From contig JAITRW010000035.1 of NCBI GenBank assembly GCA_031288175.1, positions 1 to 53,222 of the forward strand: a stretch of DNA of 53,222 nucleotides, written 5' to 3'. The notes under the pieces are model-generated. The model did not search any database and had not been told where the DNA came from. It saw only the letters and a list, made by a program, of their open reading frames with translations. This document shows, piece by piece, positions 26,509 to 34,287 of the stretch; within the stretch, counting starts at the first letter, position 1, and each line of letters begins with the position of its first letter. Both the position numbers and the translations under genes were made by a program. Origin of the DNA: Tannerellaceae bacterium (GTDB taxonomy: Bacteria; Bacteroidota; Bacteroidia; Bacteroidales; Tannerellaceae).

Positions 26509-27804
26509 TCATACACAATGGGTTGCATATAAAGGGAACCATATGATACCGTCTATAAAGGCGTAATTGCGGGAGGAAAGGCGGATAGTATAGGGAGGCC
26601 TGTATTTTTCTTTATAAACACCCAAGCTTTTAGCGCGTACATTCTCGGACGCTTTGACTTCCACAGGAATGATACCCTTCTCCGTGTCCAACAAAAAATC
26701 AATTTCCGCCCGATTGTCGGAATTCCAAAAATATAACTTAGAGAAGTTGGTATGAAGTGTTTGCGCTACAAAATTTTCCGTCAGAAAACTGCGATAAATC
26801 CAATCCTGCCCGTACATAATATCATGGAATCCGATTTGTAAAAGCGAGGTCAAAAGCCCTACATCCGAGAGATACAGCTTAAAACTCTTATTTGATTCAT
26901 AGGCTGTCGGCGGGCTTTGAGTCATCTCTATTTTTTTCGACTCCAATACCATATTGGCCTGTATGAGCCAGTCTATCGCTCCCCGGAATTTTTCGCGATT
27001 GCCGCCCTTTGCCACAGCTTGGTAGGTAAACTTGGCGTTCCCCTTGGACAGTTGCGCGGGGATGGAATGAAAAACATCGTGGATTTTTACGGCATTGGTA
27101 CCCCCTGCATACTTAACCATATTGGCCAGGTACCCCGTCAGGATATTCGTCGCAATCTGACGGTTAAAGCCTACCGGGTTTTTTTGATTCTCCACGAAAT
27201 GCAACACATTGGCAGGCATCCCCCCGATACAAAGGTAGGTACGGTAAAGCATCAATGCCTTTTCGTGGAGAATGTCGGGAAACGGTTCGCAGTTCATAAA
27301 ATGGCGCCGAATTTCCTCCGCAAGTATCGTTTCGCCCAATGCCCAGAGAAACTCCTCGAAGTCCATCGGAAAAAGAGACTCAAGCTGTACTTTACCCACC
27401 GGAAAAGAACTTCCCATCCGGTGAATGATCACCCCCAGCGAGTGCCCTGCACAGACAATCCGGTAGTTCTGCTGAGATTCGGCAAAGTATTTCAGCGAAG
27501 CGATCGCCTCTTGGCAATCTTGTATTTCGTCGAAAAAGAAAACCGTATTTTCTATCTCAAATCGCTGGTTAAAAAACAATTCCATCCTGTCGATAATTTC
27601 GGCGGCGTTGTTTGAAGGCGTAAAAAACTGCTTGTAGGACGGCGTTTCGACGAAGTTCAGGTACACAGACCTGGCAAACTTTTTATGGCAAAACTCCTGT
27701 AACAGGTAAGTTTTCCCTATTTGACTGGCACCCGTAACCATCAACGGTAATCGCCTGGGCTGTTGCTTCCATAAGCTTAACCTATCTTCGAAAAATCTTC
27801 GCAT
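26509..27804 (-). CDS. AAA-family ATPase with DUF4143 domain
   Basis: 431 residues. Walker A is GASQIGKTYL, Walker B FFFDEIQD, a sensor-like stretch RIVCAGHSLGV, then the DUF4143 C-terminal domain with a PD-(D/E)XK-like block (NSDNRAEIDFLL...IIPVEVKASEN). These ATPases occur in many copies in Bacteroidales genomes and their function is unsettled. The Walker A lacks the usual R (GARQVGKT). The gene's 3' end truncates a small-protein gene, and another copy's tail survives at 23498, so this family has been moving in this region. Upstream are four evenly spaced repeats. Confidence 0.88.
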   Translation of the reverse strand: MRRFFEDRLSLWKQQPRRLPLMVTGASQIGKTYLLQEFCHKKFARSVYLNFVETPSYKQFFTPSNNAAEIIDRMELFFNQRFEIENTVFFFDEIQDCQEAIASLKYFAESQQNYRIVCAGHSLGVIIHRMGSSFPVGKVQLESLFPMDFEEFLWALGETILAEEIRRHFMNCEPFPDILHEKALMLYRTYLCIGGMPANVLHFVENQKNPVGFNRQIATNILTGYLANMVKYAGGTNAVKIHDVFHSIPAQLSKGNAKFTYQAVAKGGNREKFRGAIDWLIQANMVLESKKIEMTQSPPTAYESNKSFKLYLSDVGLLTSLLQIGFHDIMYGQDWIYRSFLTENFVAQTLHTNFSKLYFWNSDNRAEIDFLLDTEKGIIPVEVKASENVRAKSLGVYKEKYRPPYTIRLSSRNYAFIDGIIWFPLYATHCV

Positions 27805-27825
27805 CCTACCGACTTTTAACGTGCA

Positions 27826-27939
27826 TAAAATATTGATCTATCTATCCTCATCATATATAAAATATCGACACTTCCCTCCTTTTTTGAATGTACTTAAAAT
27901 ATTGACCTCTCTACTTTGTACATGCTTAAAATATCGATC
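27826..27939 (-). repeat. four spaced repeats upstream of the ATPase gene
   Basis: TAAAATAT[T/C]GA recurs at 27826, 27858, 27895 and 27927 (intervals 32, 37, 32), with CTCTAC or similar between. The spacing is near three helical turns. Placed 22-135 bases before the ATPase start, they look like a protein-binding array or operator. Confidence 0.75.
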
Positions 27940-28020
27940 CCTCTACTTTTTTATACAAAGATATAAACTTTGGGTGAAACGACCCTAACCAACTACACCG
28001 CCGTTATAAGCCCGCCGGGG

Positions 28021-28060
28021 AGAGAAACTTTTTGTGGAGATTTTGTAGAGAAACTTTTTG
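28021..28060 (+). repeat. 14-bp direct repeat
   Basis: AGAGAAACTTTTTG occurs at 28021-28034 and 28047-28060, 26 bases apart, just upstream of the promoter element of the second SusC locus. Confidence 0.7.
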
Positions 28061-28076
28061 CTTTGACAAACGTTCT

Positions 28077-28084
28077 TACCTTTG
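28077..28084 (+). promoter_or_regulatory. -7 element before the second inversion segment
   Basis: TACCTTTG matches TAnnTTTG and points right into the inverted-site segment and SusC-2. A TTG at 28058-28060 is 16 bases upstream, somewhat short. Confidence 0.45.
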
Positions 28085-28091
28085 TCATAGG

Positions 28092-28311
28092 AATCGCCAT
28101 AGTTCTAATGGAACTATGATGGTAAAGAGTTAAGGTCGGATCGTGCTAAGAGTCTGTGGGTTATATAGTTATGGAGATTAAGAGAGATACTCCGGCAAGC
28201 AAGGGCATAGAAAGCCCTTATGTGGTCGGTAGTCGGATATTGAAGGCTGTGTTTGGCTTTGTGAGCTGTAGCAAAAAAGAAATCGCCATAGTTCCATTAG
28301 AACTATGGTGG
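28092..28311. other. putative invertible segment upstream of SusC-2
   Basis: Two sites, 28092-28122 and 28281-28311, share the arms AATCGCCATAGTTC and GAACTATG[A/G]TGG but have complementary cores TAATG and CATTA, so the sites are inverted to each other and flank about 190 bp. The arms are nearly those of the SusC-1 switch; the core differs. SusC-2 is complete outside the segment, so inversion would change its leader or promoter context rather than its protein. I see no clear promoter inside. A 66-codon open frame (28156-28356) crosses the segment but looks non-coding. Confidence 0.72.
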
Positions 28312-28340
28312 TCTGTCTGTTCATTCATAAACAATTATTT

Positions 28341-31300
28341 ATGTCAAAAGAGTTAAGGTTATTTGCTGTAGGCCTTGTCGCCTGGGCCTTGTTTTTTCCG
28401 ATAGTCTGCCTCGCCCAGTCGGGCGGTAAGCTGACGGGGACGGTAGAAGATGAGTTCGGCCCCGTCATCGGCGCCTCGCTGCTGGTCAAAGGGACGTCGA
28501 ACGGGACAATTACAGACATCGACGGTAAATTCCTCCTCGAAGGCCTCAAAAATGGAGACGTTATCCAGGTTTCCTATGTAGGGTATATCTCCCAGGAGTT
28601 TACCTTCTCCGGACAGCCCTCGGCTGCCATCATATTGGTGGAAAATTCCCAGGCCTTGGACGAAGTGGTAGTCACCGCATTGGGTATCAAGCGTGAAAAG
28701 AAAGCCCTCGGTTACGCTATGCAGGAAGTCAAGGGCGACAAGCTCTCCGAAACCCGCGACGCCAATGTAGCCAACGCTCTGGCCGGTAAAGTCGCCGGTG
28801 TCCAGATTCGTTCCAACGGTACCGGTGTGGGCGGTTCTACCAAAATCCTCATTCGTGGGAACAACTCCATTGCCGGTAACAATCAGCCTCTTATCGTCGT
28901 TGACGGCGTACCTATTGACAACTTCAGTGGCGATACCGACGACTATAACGGTAACGGCAATGTAGACAAAGGGTCCGGCATCTCTGACATTTCCCCCGAT
29001 GACATTGAAAGCTTGTCCGTCTTGAAAGGCCCCGCCGCCGCCGCCCTGTATGGTAGCCGTGCGGGTAACGGCGTGGTGATGATCACCACCAAGAAAGGTG
29101 CGGCTCACAAAGGCGTTGGCATCGCCTACAACACCAACCTCACCTTCGAAAATCCCATGCAGACCCCGAAGTACCAGAACGTCTACGGGCAAGGTACCAA
29201 CGGTTCCTTTGATCCCAAACAAGCCACCAGCTGGGGAGGCAAGATGGAGGATGGACGCTCGGTAACCACCGCCCTGGGAGAGATTCCTTATTCCGCACGG
29301 GACAACGACGTCTACAAAGACTTCATGCAGACCGGTACCAGCTGGACCAACAGCTTAGACCTCAGTAAGAGTACGGAAGATATCACCTTCCGCGCCGCCA
29401 TTACTCGACTGGATAACAAGGCCGTCGTTCCTAATAGCGGCATGGACCGAACCTCCTTCACCTTACGCTCTACCGCCAAGCTGTCTAGTTGGCTGGCGGC
29501 CGACTTCAAGGTCAATTACGTCAACCAGAACGCCAAGAACCGTATCGCCGTCGCCTCCGACCCCAATAATATCTTTTATGAAAGCCTCCTCATGCCCCGT
29601 AGCTTCGCCTATTCCGATTTCCTGCCTTTTAAGGCATCCAATTGGAAACGTGAAGACGGTAAACCCGCCGGATATGTCGGCGGAGATGGTTTTGGAGACT
29701 ATGGCGCCAGAGCACGTAATCCCTACTGGTCGGCCTACCGGAACGGCAACAGAGACAAGCGCGACCGCTACATCAGTCTGGCTGCCCTGGATGTCACCTT
29801 TACCAAATGGCTCAGCTTGAAGTTGCGCACGGGGATGGATAACTACACCTCGGTGTACGACATGATACGCGCCACCGGTAACCCCTATTGGGAAGGAAAC
29901 GGCAGTTTCCGTACCCAAACCGAACGCTTCAAGGAAATCAACTCCGACTTCCTCTTCACCGGCCAGGGGCATTTTGGGAAGTTCGGCATCGTCGGTACCG
30001 CAGGAGGTAACATCATGTATCGCTCCACCTCTTTGAATAACGATTACTCCGGCGAATTGATCATCCCCGATTTCTATGCCATTGCCAACGGCAAAGAACA
30101 CAGCGCCACCTACGAAAAGACGCGCAAGCAGATCAACTCCCTTTACGCCACTGCCGCGCTGTCTTGGGATAACGCCCTCTACCTTGATCTGACGGCCCGC
30201 AACGACTGGTCGTCCACGCTGCCCAAAGGCAATAACTCCTATTTCTATCCTTCCATCGGCGCCAGCTGGGTCTTTTCTCAAACGTTGAGTGAAGCCGGTA
30301 CCGACCTTGGCCCCTTAACGTTCGGTAAACTACGTGCCTCGTGGGCCGAAGTCGGTAACGACACCGAACCCTACAAACTTGTCGACTACTATAAAATCAG
30401 CTACGACATCAAAGGAGGAATCTTTACTGCCGACAGGGAAAACTATAAGACCAACCCCAACCTAAAGAACGAATCTATCCGCTCCTGGGAATTGGGGCTG
30501 GAATTACGAGGGTTCGAAAATCGTTTGGGGGTGGATGTGTCCTTCTACAAAAAAAATGCCTTCGATCAGATTTTGAAGATCTCCGTTCCCGCGGCTACGG
30601 GTTACCAATTTGAATACGTCAACGCCGGTAACATTCAGAATCAGGGGTGGGAAATAGCGTTCAACGCTACTCCCGTACAGAGCAAGCACTTCACCTGGAA
30701 TACCCTCTTGAACTGGGCACAGAATGACAACAAGATCATCGACCTCACCCAGGACACTAAACGCCAGATCTTGAGCGACGAGACGGGTATCACCGACTTA
30801 CAGATTGTCGCCGAAGTGGGCGGCTCCTTTGGGGACCTCTACGGCTCTGCCTACGAACGCGATGCCCAGGGACATATCGTTGTCGGCGATGATGGTCTCC
30901 CCATTCAGTCCAATGAGATGAAGAAATTGGGAAATAACCAGCCCGACTGGATGCTGGGATGGTCTAACGATTTCTCTTTCAAAGACTTCTTCCTCTCTTT
31001 CCTCATTGACCTCAATTATGGCGGCAACGTCTATATGGGTTCCATCCAGACGGGTACCACTTCCGGAAACCTTGACTTGACGCTTGCCCATAGGGAGGAA
31101 GGTATAGTCGTTCCGGGCGTCTTGAAAGACGGAACCCCTAATCAAAAGAATGTCTCTGTCCAGGAATATTGGCAAGCGCTTGGCTCCATTAAAGAAGCGT
31201 TTATCTACGATGCCACCAATGCCCGCCTGCGCGAAGTCTCCTTCGGATACTCCTTGCCGCGAACGCTCCTTGCCAAGACCCCTTTCCAATCCCTCAAAGC

Positions 31301-31457
31301 CAGCCTCGTGGCCCGTAACGTCCTGATGCTGTACAGCAAAACGGAGGGTTTTGACCCCGAAGCGGGATTCAGCAACAACAGTAACACCCAGGGGTACGAG
31401 TTCGGCTCCATGCCCACGATGCGCAGCATAGGGTTCAATATCAGTGTGGTATTCTAA
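28341..31457 (+). CDS. SusC/RagA TonB-dependent receptor, complete
   Basis: 1038 residues: signal peptide (LFAVGLVAWALFFPIVCLAQ), CarboxypepD_reg-like domain (GTVEDEFGPVIGASLLVKG; TITDIDGKF), TonB box LDEVVVTALG, plug (GVQIRSNGTGVGGSTKILIRG) and a barrel ending in MRSIGFNISVVF. It is an outer-membrane importer working with the SusD encoded 11 bases downstream. ATG 28341 was chosen because it begins the signal peptide; an earlier ATG at 28305 lies inside the recombination site and would add 12 residues. Confidence 0.94.
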   Translation: MSKELRLFAVGLVAWALFFPIVCLAQSGGKLTGTVEDEFGPVIGASLLVKGTSNGTITDIDGKFLLEGLKNGDVIQVSYVGYISQEFTFSGQPSAAIILVENSQALDEVVVTALGIKREKKALGYAMQEVKGDKLSETRDANVANALAGKVAGVQIRSNGTGVGGSTKILIRGNNSIAGNNQPLIVVDGVPIDNFSGDTDDYNGNGNVDKGSGISDISPDDIESLSVLKGPAAAALYGSRAGNGVVMITTKKGAAHKGVGIAYNTNLTFENPMQTPKYQNVYGQGTNGSFDPKQATSWGGKMEDGRSVTTALGEIPYSARDNDVYKDFMQTGTSWTNSLDLSKSTEDITFRAAITRLDNKAVVPNSGMDRTSFTLRSTAKLSSWLAADFKVNYVNQNAKNRIAVASDPNNIFYESLLMPRSFAYSDFLPFKASNWKREDGKPAGYVGGDGFGDYGARARNPYWSAYRNGNRDKRDRYISLAALDVTFTKWLSLKLRTGMDNYTSVYDMIRATGNPYWEGNGSFRTQTERFKEINSDFLFTGQGHFGKFGIVGTAGGNIMYRSTSLNNDYSGELIIPDFYAIANGKEHSATYEKTRKQINSLYATAALSWDNALYLDLTARNDWSSTLPKGNNSYFYPSIGASWVFSQTLSEAGTDLGPLTFGKLRASWAEVGNDTEPYKLVDYYKISYDIKGGIFTADRENYKTNPNLKNESIRSWELGLELRGFENRLGVDVSFYKKNAFDQILKISVPAATGYQFEYVNAGNIQNQGWEIAFNATPVQSKHFTWNTLLNWAQNDNKIIDLTQDTKRQILSDETGITDLQIVAEVGGSFGDLYGSAYERDAQGHIVVGDDGLPIQSNEMKKLGNNQPDWMLGWSNDFSFKDFFLSFLIDLNYGGNVYMGSIQTGTTSGNLDLTLAHREEGIVVPGVLKDGTPNQKNVSVQEYWQALGSIKEAFIYDATNARLREVSFGYSLPRTLLAKTPFQSLKASLVARNVLMLYSKTEGFDPEAGFSNNSNTQGYEFGSMPTMRSIGFNISVVF

Positions 31458-31468
31458 AAAGTAGAAAA

Positions 31469-33151
31469 ATGAAAGCGTTTATAAAAATATTCCCCTTATA
31501 TCTTGCTTGGTTCTTGGTCTTCTCGGCGTGTGACGTCACTGTCCTGAACGACAATCCTTACAAGCCGGGACCGGGAGTGGATTATAACTTTGACGATGCC
31601 AGTTTGGCGGGGGTGTTCCGAGGAACAATACCCGTCATGGACGGTGACGATGAGCAACGTGTCAAATCCCTCCTCATTGACTTCTATGCCCAAATGCTCG
31701 ATGGCGGTAGCTTCGATACCAAAAACTACCTTTCCAATGAAGACTGGAACCAGCGCATGTACCGGAGGGTGCAGCGGGCTGTCTCGGGTATTAACCTGGT
31801 GATACGCAACCTCTCCGCCAAAGGCGATGAATATGCAAAGTCGATGGCGGTGGCCAAAATTTGGCGCGTGTACGTACAGTATAACGGAGTGGATTATTTT
31901 GGACCCATCCCATTTGCCTCCTATACGGAAATAGAAGACAATCCTCCCTACAAATCGGTCAAAGACAACTACCTTGAATTTTTTAAGGAATTGGAGGAAG
32001 CCATTGAGCTGCTTGATAACGAAGATTCAAAAGACATCTTCATGTCCGAAGTCTCCGACATTGTCTACCATAACGACGAAACGAAATGGCAACGCTTTGC
32101 GGCCTCGTTGTGGCTCCGGTTGGCGATGCGGCTGTCGGAAGTAGATGAAACTTTGTGCAAGCAAGAAATCGCCAAAGCCCTTGCAGCCGGAGTGATGGAA
32201 AGCGCCGAAGACGATGCCCGTGTACCGCCACGTGCCGACGGGGGATGGGGAGCAGACTACAACTACACCATGTTCCAGATCACATGGGGCGGCCCGCTGG
32301 TAATGACGTCCTCTTTCGAAAAATTGGTAGAAAACATCGGCGGCATAGAATGGGTTGCCGAACCCCTTAACCCAAGGGCCTCTAAAAATGTCAATGCAGA
32401 CTATTCCCATCCCGTAAACGTCGATCCCCGAGCTACCGTCATGTTCGATCCTCCTTATTCCAAGCCGGAAAGCGGCGACTATGGCAATGCGTGGAAAGGC
32501 TTGCCCATCGGTTTGTCGCCCGCCGAACGTACAAAAGATGAGTATGACAGGAACTACTATCCCGAACTGGGAATCCTGTACAATGGCAAGAACCCCTACA
32601 AAGACCGTCCTTACGACGTATTCCTGTACGAAGAAGTATGCTTCCTCAAAGCCGAAGCCTTTGCGCGGGGTTTTGCTTCCGGTGATGCCAAAGGCGCTTA
32701 TGAAGAAGGCGTGCGCGCCTCCTTCGATACATGGGGCGTGGGTGCCAGTGCCGCCGACTACCTTGCCTCTTCCGCCAAGAACCTTGTCGGTACGAGCGCT
32801 AAGTTTGCCGACACTGAAGGTGAGGGCAACACAGTCCTGGAAAAGATTATCACCCAGAAATACCTCGCCCTCTTCCCCGACATGGCCATGGAAGCGTGGA
32901 ACGATAAACGTCGGCTGAACCTACCCCGTATGGATGTTCCCGAGTTCCGCAACGAGTTGCTGTATGACAATACCGATAAAGACTTCCTAAAACCCCAAAA
33001 CTTCATCAAGCGCATCCAGTATCCCCAGCAGGAAGTGCAGATCAATAAAGAAGAGTATGACAAAGGGGTAGCCCTCCTTGGCGGGCCCGACAACGTCCAA
33101 ACGCCCATTTGGTGGGACAAGAATAAAAATCACTGTACCTCCAATCGTTAA
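31469..33151 (+). CDS. SusD/RagB-like outer-membrane lipoprotein
   Basis: 560 residues with a lipoprotein signal (LYLAWFLVFSAC, Cys about residue 20) and SusD-like helical pattern (WRVYVQYNGVDYFGPIPF; LFPDMAMEAWNDKRRLNLPR). It pairs with SusC-2, 11 bases upstream. It belongs to the SusD-like group often seen with peptide or glycan importers; the substrate is unknown. A strong terminator follows 48 bases after the stop. Confidence 0.92.
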   Translation: MKAFIKIFPLYLAWFLVFSACDVTVLNDNPYKPGPGVDYNFDDASLAGVFRGTIPVMDGDDEQRVKSLLIDFYAQMLDGGSFDTKNYLSNEDWNQRMYRRVQRAVSGINLVIRNLSAKGDEYAKSMAVAKIWRVYVQYNGVDYFGPIPFASYTEIEDNPPYKSVKDNYLEFFKELEEAIELLDNEDSKDIFMSEVSDIVYHNDETKWQRFAASLWLRLAMRLSEVDETLCKQEIAKALAAGVMESAEDDARVPPRADGGWGADYNYTMFQITWGGPLVMTSSFEKLVENIGGIEWVAEPLNPRASKNVNADYSHPVNVDPRATVMFDPPYSKPESGDYGNAWKGLPIGLSPAERTKDEYDRNYYPELGILYNGKNPYKDRPYDVFLYEEVCFLKAEAFARGFASGDAKGAYEEGVRASFDTWGVGASAADYLASSAKNLVGTSAKFADTEGEGNTVLEKIITQKYLALFPDMAMEAWNDKRRLNLPRMDVPEFRNELLYDNTDKDFLKPQNFIKRIQYPQQEVQINKEEYDKGVALLGGPDNVQTPIWWDKNKNHCTSNR

Positions 33152-33199
33152 TACTCTTTTCCATTCCGGCCCTTATCCGGCCAAAAAGGTCAGTCTCAG

Positions 33200-33232
33200 C
33201 CGCCGTATGTACTACATACGGCGGTTTTTTTC
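33200..33232 (+). terminator. intrinsic terminator after the SusC-2/SusD-2 pair
   Basis: A perfect 10-bp stem (CCGCCGTATG / CATACGGCGG, loop TACTA) is followed by seven T, 49 bases after the susD stop. Confidence 0.9.
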
Positions 33233-33412
33233 TGGGGCGCGACGGGGGAAGAAAGGAACGAAAGTGCTGTGGAAGAAGTAAAGACGATCGAAGAAGACCT
33301 TGTCGTTGATGTAGGTTGGGGAGGGCCAGTGAAAGCCCTGAGTAAAGGCGGTGTGTAGATCGGCGACGTGGCTAAGGAGGGCGAGGAGGTAGGGTGTTTT
33401 GGTGTCGGCCAA
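33212..33412 (-). pseudogene. C-terminal fragment of the 541-residue secreted protein family
   Basis: The frame reads TPYLLALLSHVADLHTAF then TQGFHWPS and later YFFHSTFVPFF, matching the C-terminal region of the 24579-26204 protein (AYILALLNHVADPHTALLQGF). The first two thirds are missing; the fragment directly abuts the same upstream leader as at 24463-24500, so a large internal deletion joined promoter region and 3' end. No signal peptide. Confidence 0.68.
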
Positions 33413-33442
33413 AGGGATGTGGTAAGGGAAAAGTTTTAGGTA

Positions 33443-33523
33443 TATTTGCGGGAGAGAAAAGAAAAAAGGCAGGATGTATTCCGAAGGAATGCAAAGGGGA
33501 ATAAAAACGGAGGGGGATTGATA
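33443..33523 (+). pseudogene. truncated start of a small membrane protein A gene with its leader
   Basis: TATATTTGCGG, then AGAGAAAAG and GGCAGGATG nearly repeat the leader of gene A at 24465-24498. The ATG at 33476 opens only 15 codons before a stop. It is divergent from the 541-family fragment, the same arrangement as at 24.5 kb. Confidence 0.55.
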
Positions 33524-33562
33524 GGTTCCTCCCTTCTCAGGATACCAAGCGATGCCGGATTT

Positions 33563-33694
33563 TCAGGGCTTATTAAGCCAGCGTTGGCCGGATTTTGATC
33601 TCAACCAAAAGTAAAAGCTGTAAAAGTAAAAGCTGTAACCGATGACGCAGATCGTTCCGAAGAAGGCACAGAAGAAAATTGTTGCATTATCCAT
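33563..33694 (-). CDS. small membrane protein B, copy 4 (43 residues)
   Basis: MDNATIFFCAFFGTICVIGY then an aromatic helix and WLRSKSGQRWLNKP: the B-family pattern with W and G-x-RWL. The helix contains a 15-bp tandem duplication (unit GTAAAAGCTGTAAAA on the plus strand), giving YFYSF twice. The ATG overlaps the end of gene A (33687) by 8 bases. Function unknown. Confidence 0.6.
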   Translation of the reverse strand: MDNATIFFCAFFGTICVIGYSFYFYSFYFWLRSKSGQRWLNKP

Positions 33695-33908
33695 GACTAT
33701 CCATTTTTGAAAATAGTGAATCTATCAGAGCAACCATGATCGTCAACAACGCACCAAATGCCGTCATCAAGCCATATTTCAACACATTCTCCTTCTCCGG
33801 CGAGGTGAACATCAAGGCTACACCAGCCAGACACACTACGATGAAGGAATATTTTGACAGCTCCCCGAACAGGTGCTGCCAGTAATCCTTTTCTGACTTC
33901 TTTATCAT
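33687..33908 (-). CDS. small membrane protein A, copy 3 (73 residues)
   Basis: MIKKSEKDYWQHLFGELSK, then two hydrophobic helices (YSFIVVCLAGVALMF and LMTAFGALLTIMVALIDSLF) separated by an acidic/basic turn (TSPEKENVLKYG). It is shorter at the N-terminus than the 24175 copy but otherwise the same layout. Followed by B with an 8-base overlap. Function unknown; two-helix small proteins of this kind could be membrane-active peptides, holin-like proteins or subunits of a larger complex. Confidence 0.65.
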   Translation of the reverse strand: MIKKSEKDYWQHLFGELSKYSFIVVCLAGVALMFTSPEKENVLKYGLMTAFGALLTIMVALIDSLFSKMDSHG

Positions 33909-33967
33909 GATGCAAAACTACACTTTTTCAGTGGCACCCCACCGTCACCGGTCTACTTGCGCGGGGC

Positions 33968-34157
33968 GGAGGATATTTTAGGAAAGGTAAGCGCGGATAT
34001 AGGCAAAGGGGCGTATAACATCCTGTTTTTAGGGAGCTTGTGCGCCTTCTTCATAATAACGAGACGATGACGGCCTGGGCTAAGTGCAATTGATTTGGGA
34101 TTAGCGCTGTATGGAACGATAGCGGTGATCACGCTGGGCGTTGGAAGTAATTATTAA
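33968..34157 (+). pseudogene. small membrane protein A, degenerate copy
   Basis: The frame reads IGKGAYNILFLGSLCAFFI, then an in-frame TGA at 34068-34070, then LSAIDLGLALYGTIAVITLGVG. It matches the SKGTYNILILGGLVAYFL and helix-2 regions of gene A at 24175. Interrupted and without a clear start, so decayed. Confidence 0.58.
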
Positions 34158-34188
34158 CTTAGTTGCGAGTGTTTTTCACAATCAAACA

Positions 34189-34219
34189 TTTGCAGGTATA
34201 ATCAGGTATACTACTTTTG
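34189..34219 (+). promoter_or_regulatory. promoter of the Abi_2 gene and its leader
   Basis: TTTG (34189-34192), a 19-base spacer and TACTTTTG (34212-34219) make a full match to the Bacteroidota promoter pattern. Transcription should begin near 34224, giving a leader of about 60 nt before the ATG. Confidence 0.75.
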
Positions 34220-34223
34220 CGGT

Positions 34224-34287
34224 CAATATGACCTCCCACGCTTCCCGTAAGATCAGCGCACCTGGGGAGGTCTTCGAGATTTATAGC
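34224..34287 (+). ncRNA. structured leader RNA of the Abi_2 gene
   Basis: GACCTCCC (34230-34237) pairs with GGGAGGTC (34265-34272); inside, CGC (34239-34241) pairs with GCG (34256-34258) around a loop containing TTCCCGTAAGATCA. AbiF-type proteins have been described with an adjacent non-coding RNA that acts as antitoxin, so this hairpin is a candidate for such an RNA. Structure is read from sequence; function is inference. Confidence 0.5.

Noticed and set aside
28156-28356. 66-codon frame across the second inversion segment as a gene
   Set aside because: No recognisable family or signal, it runs through both the site and the susC start, and it has no promoter of its own.
33190-33232. Recombination site at the palindrome after SusD-2
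   Set aside because: The perfect stem followed by a T run is a normal terminator and does not share the CATAGTTC arms.
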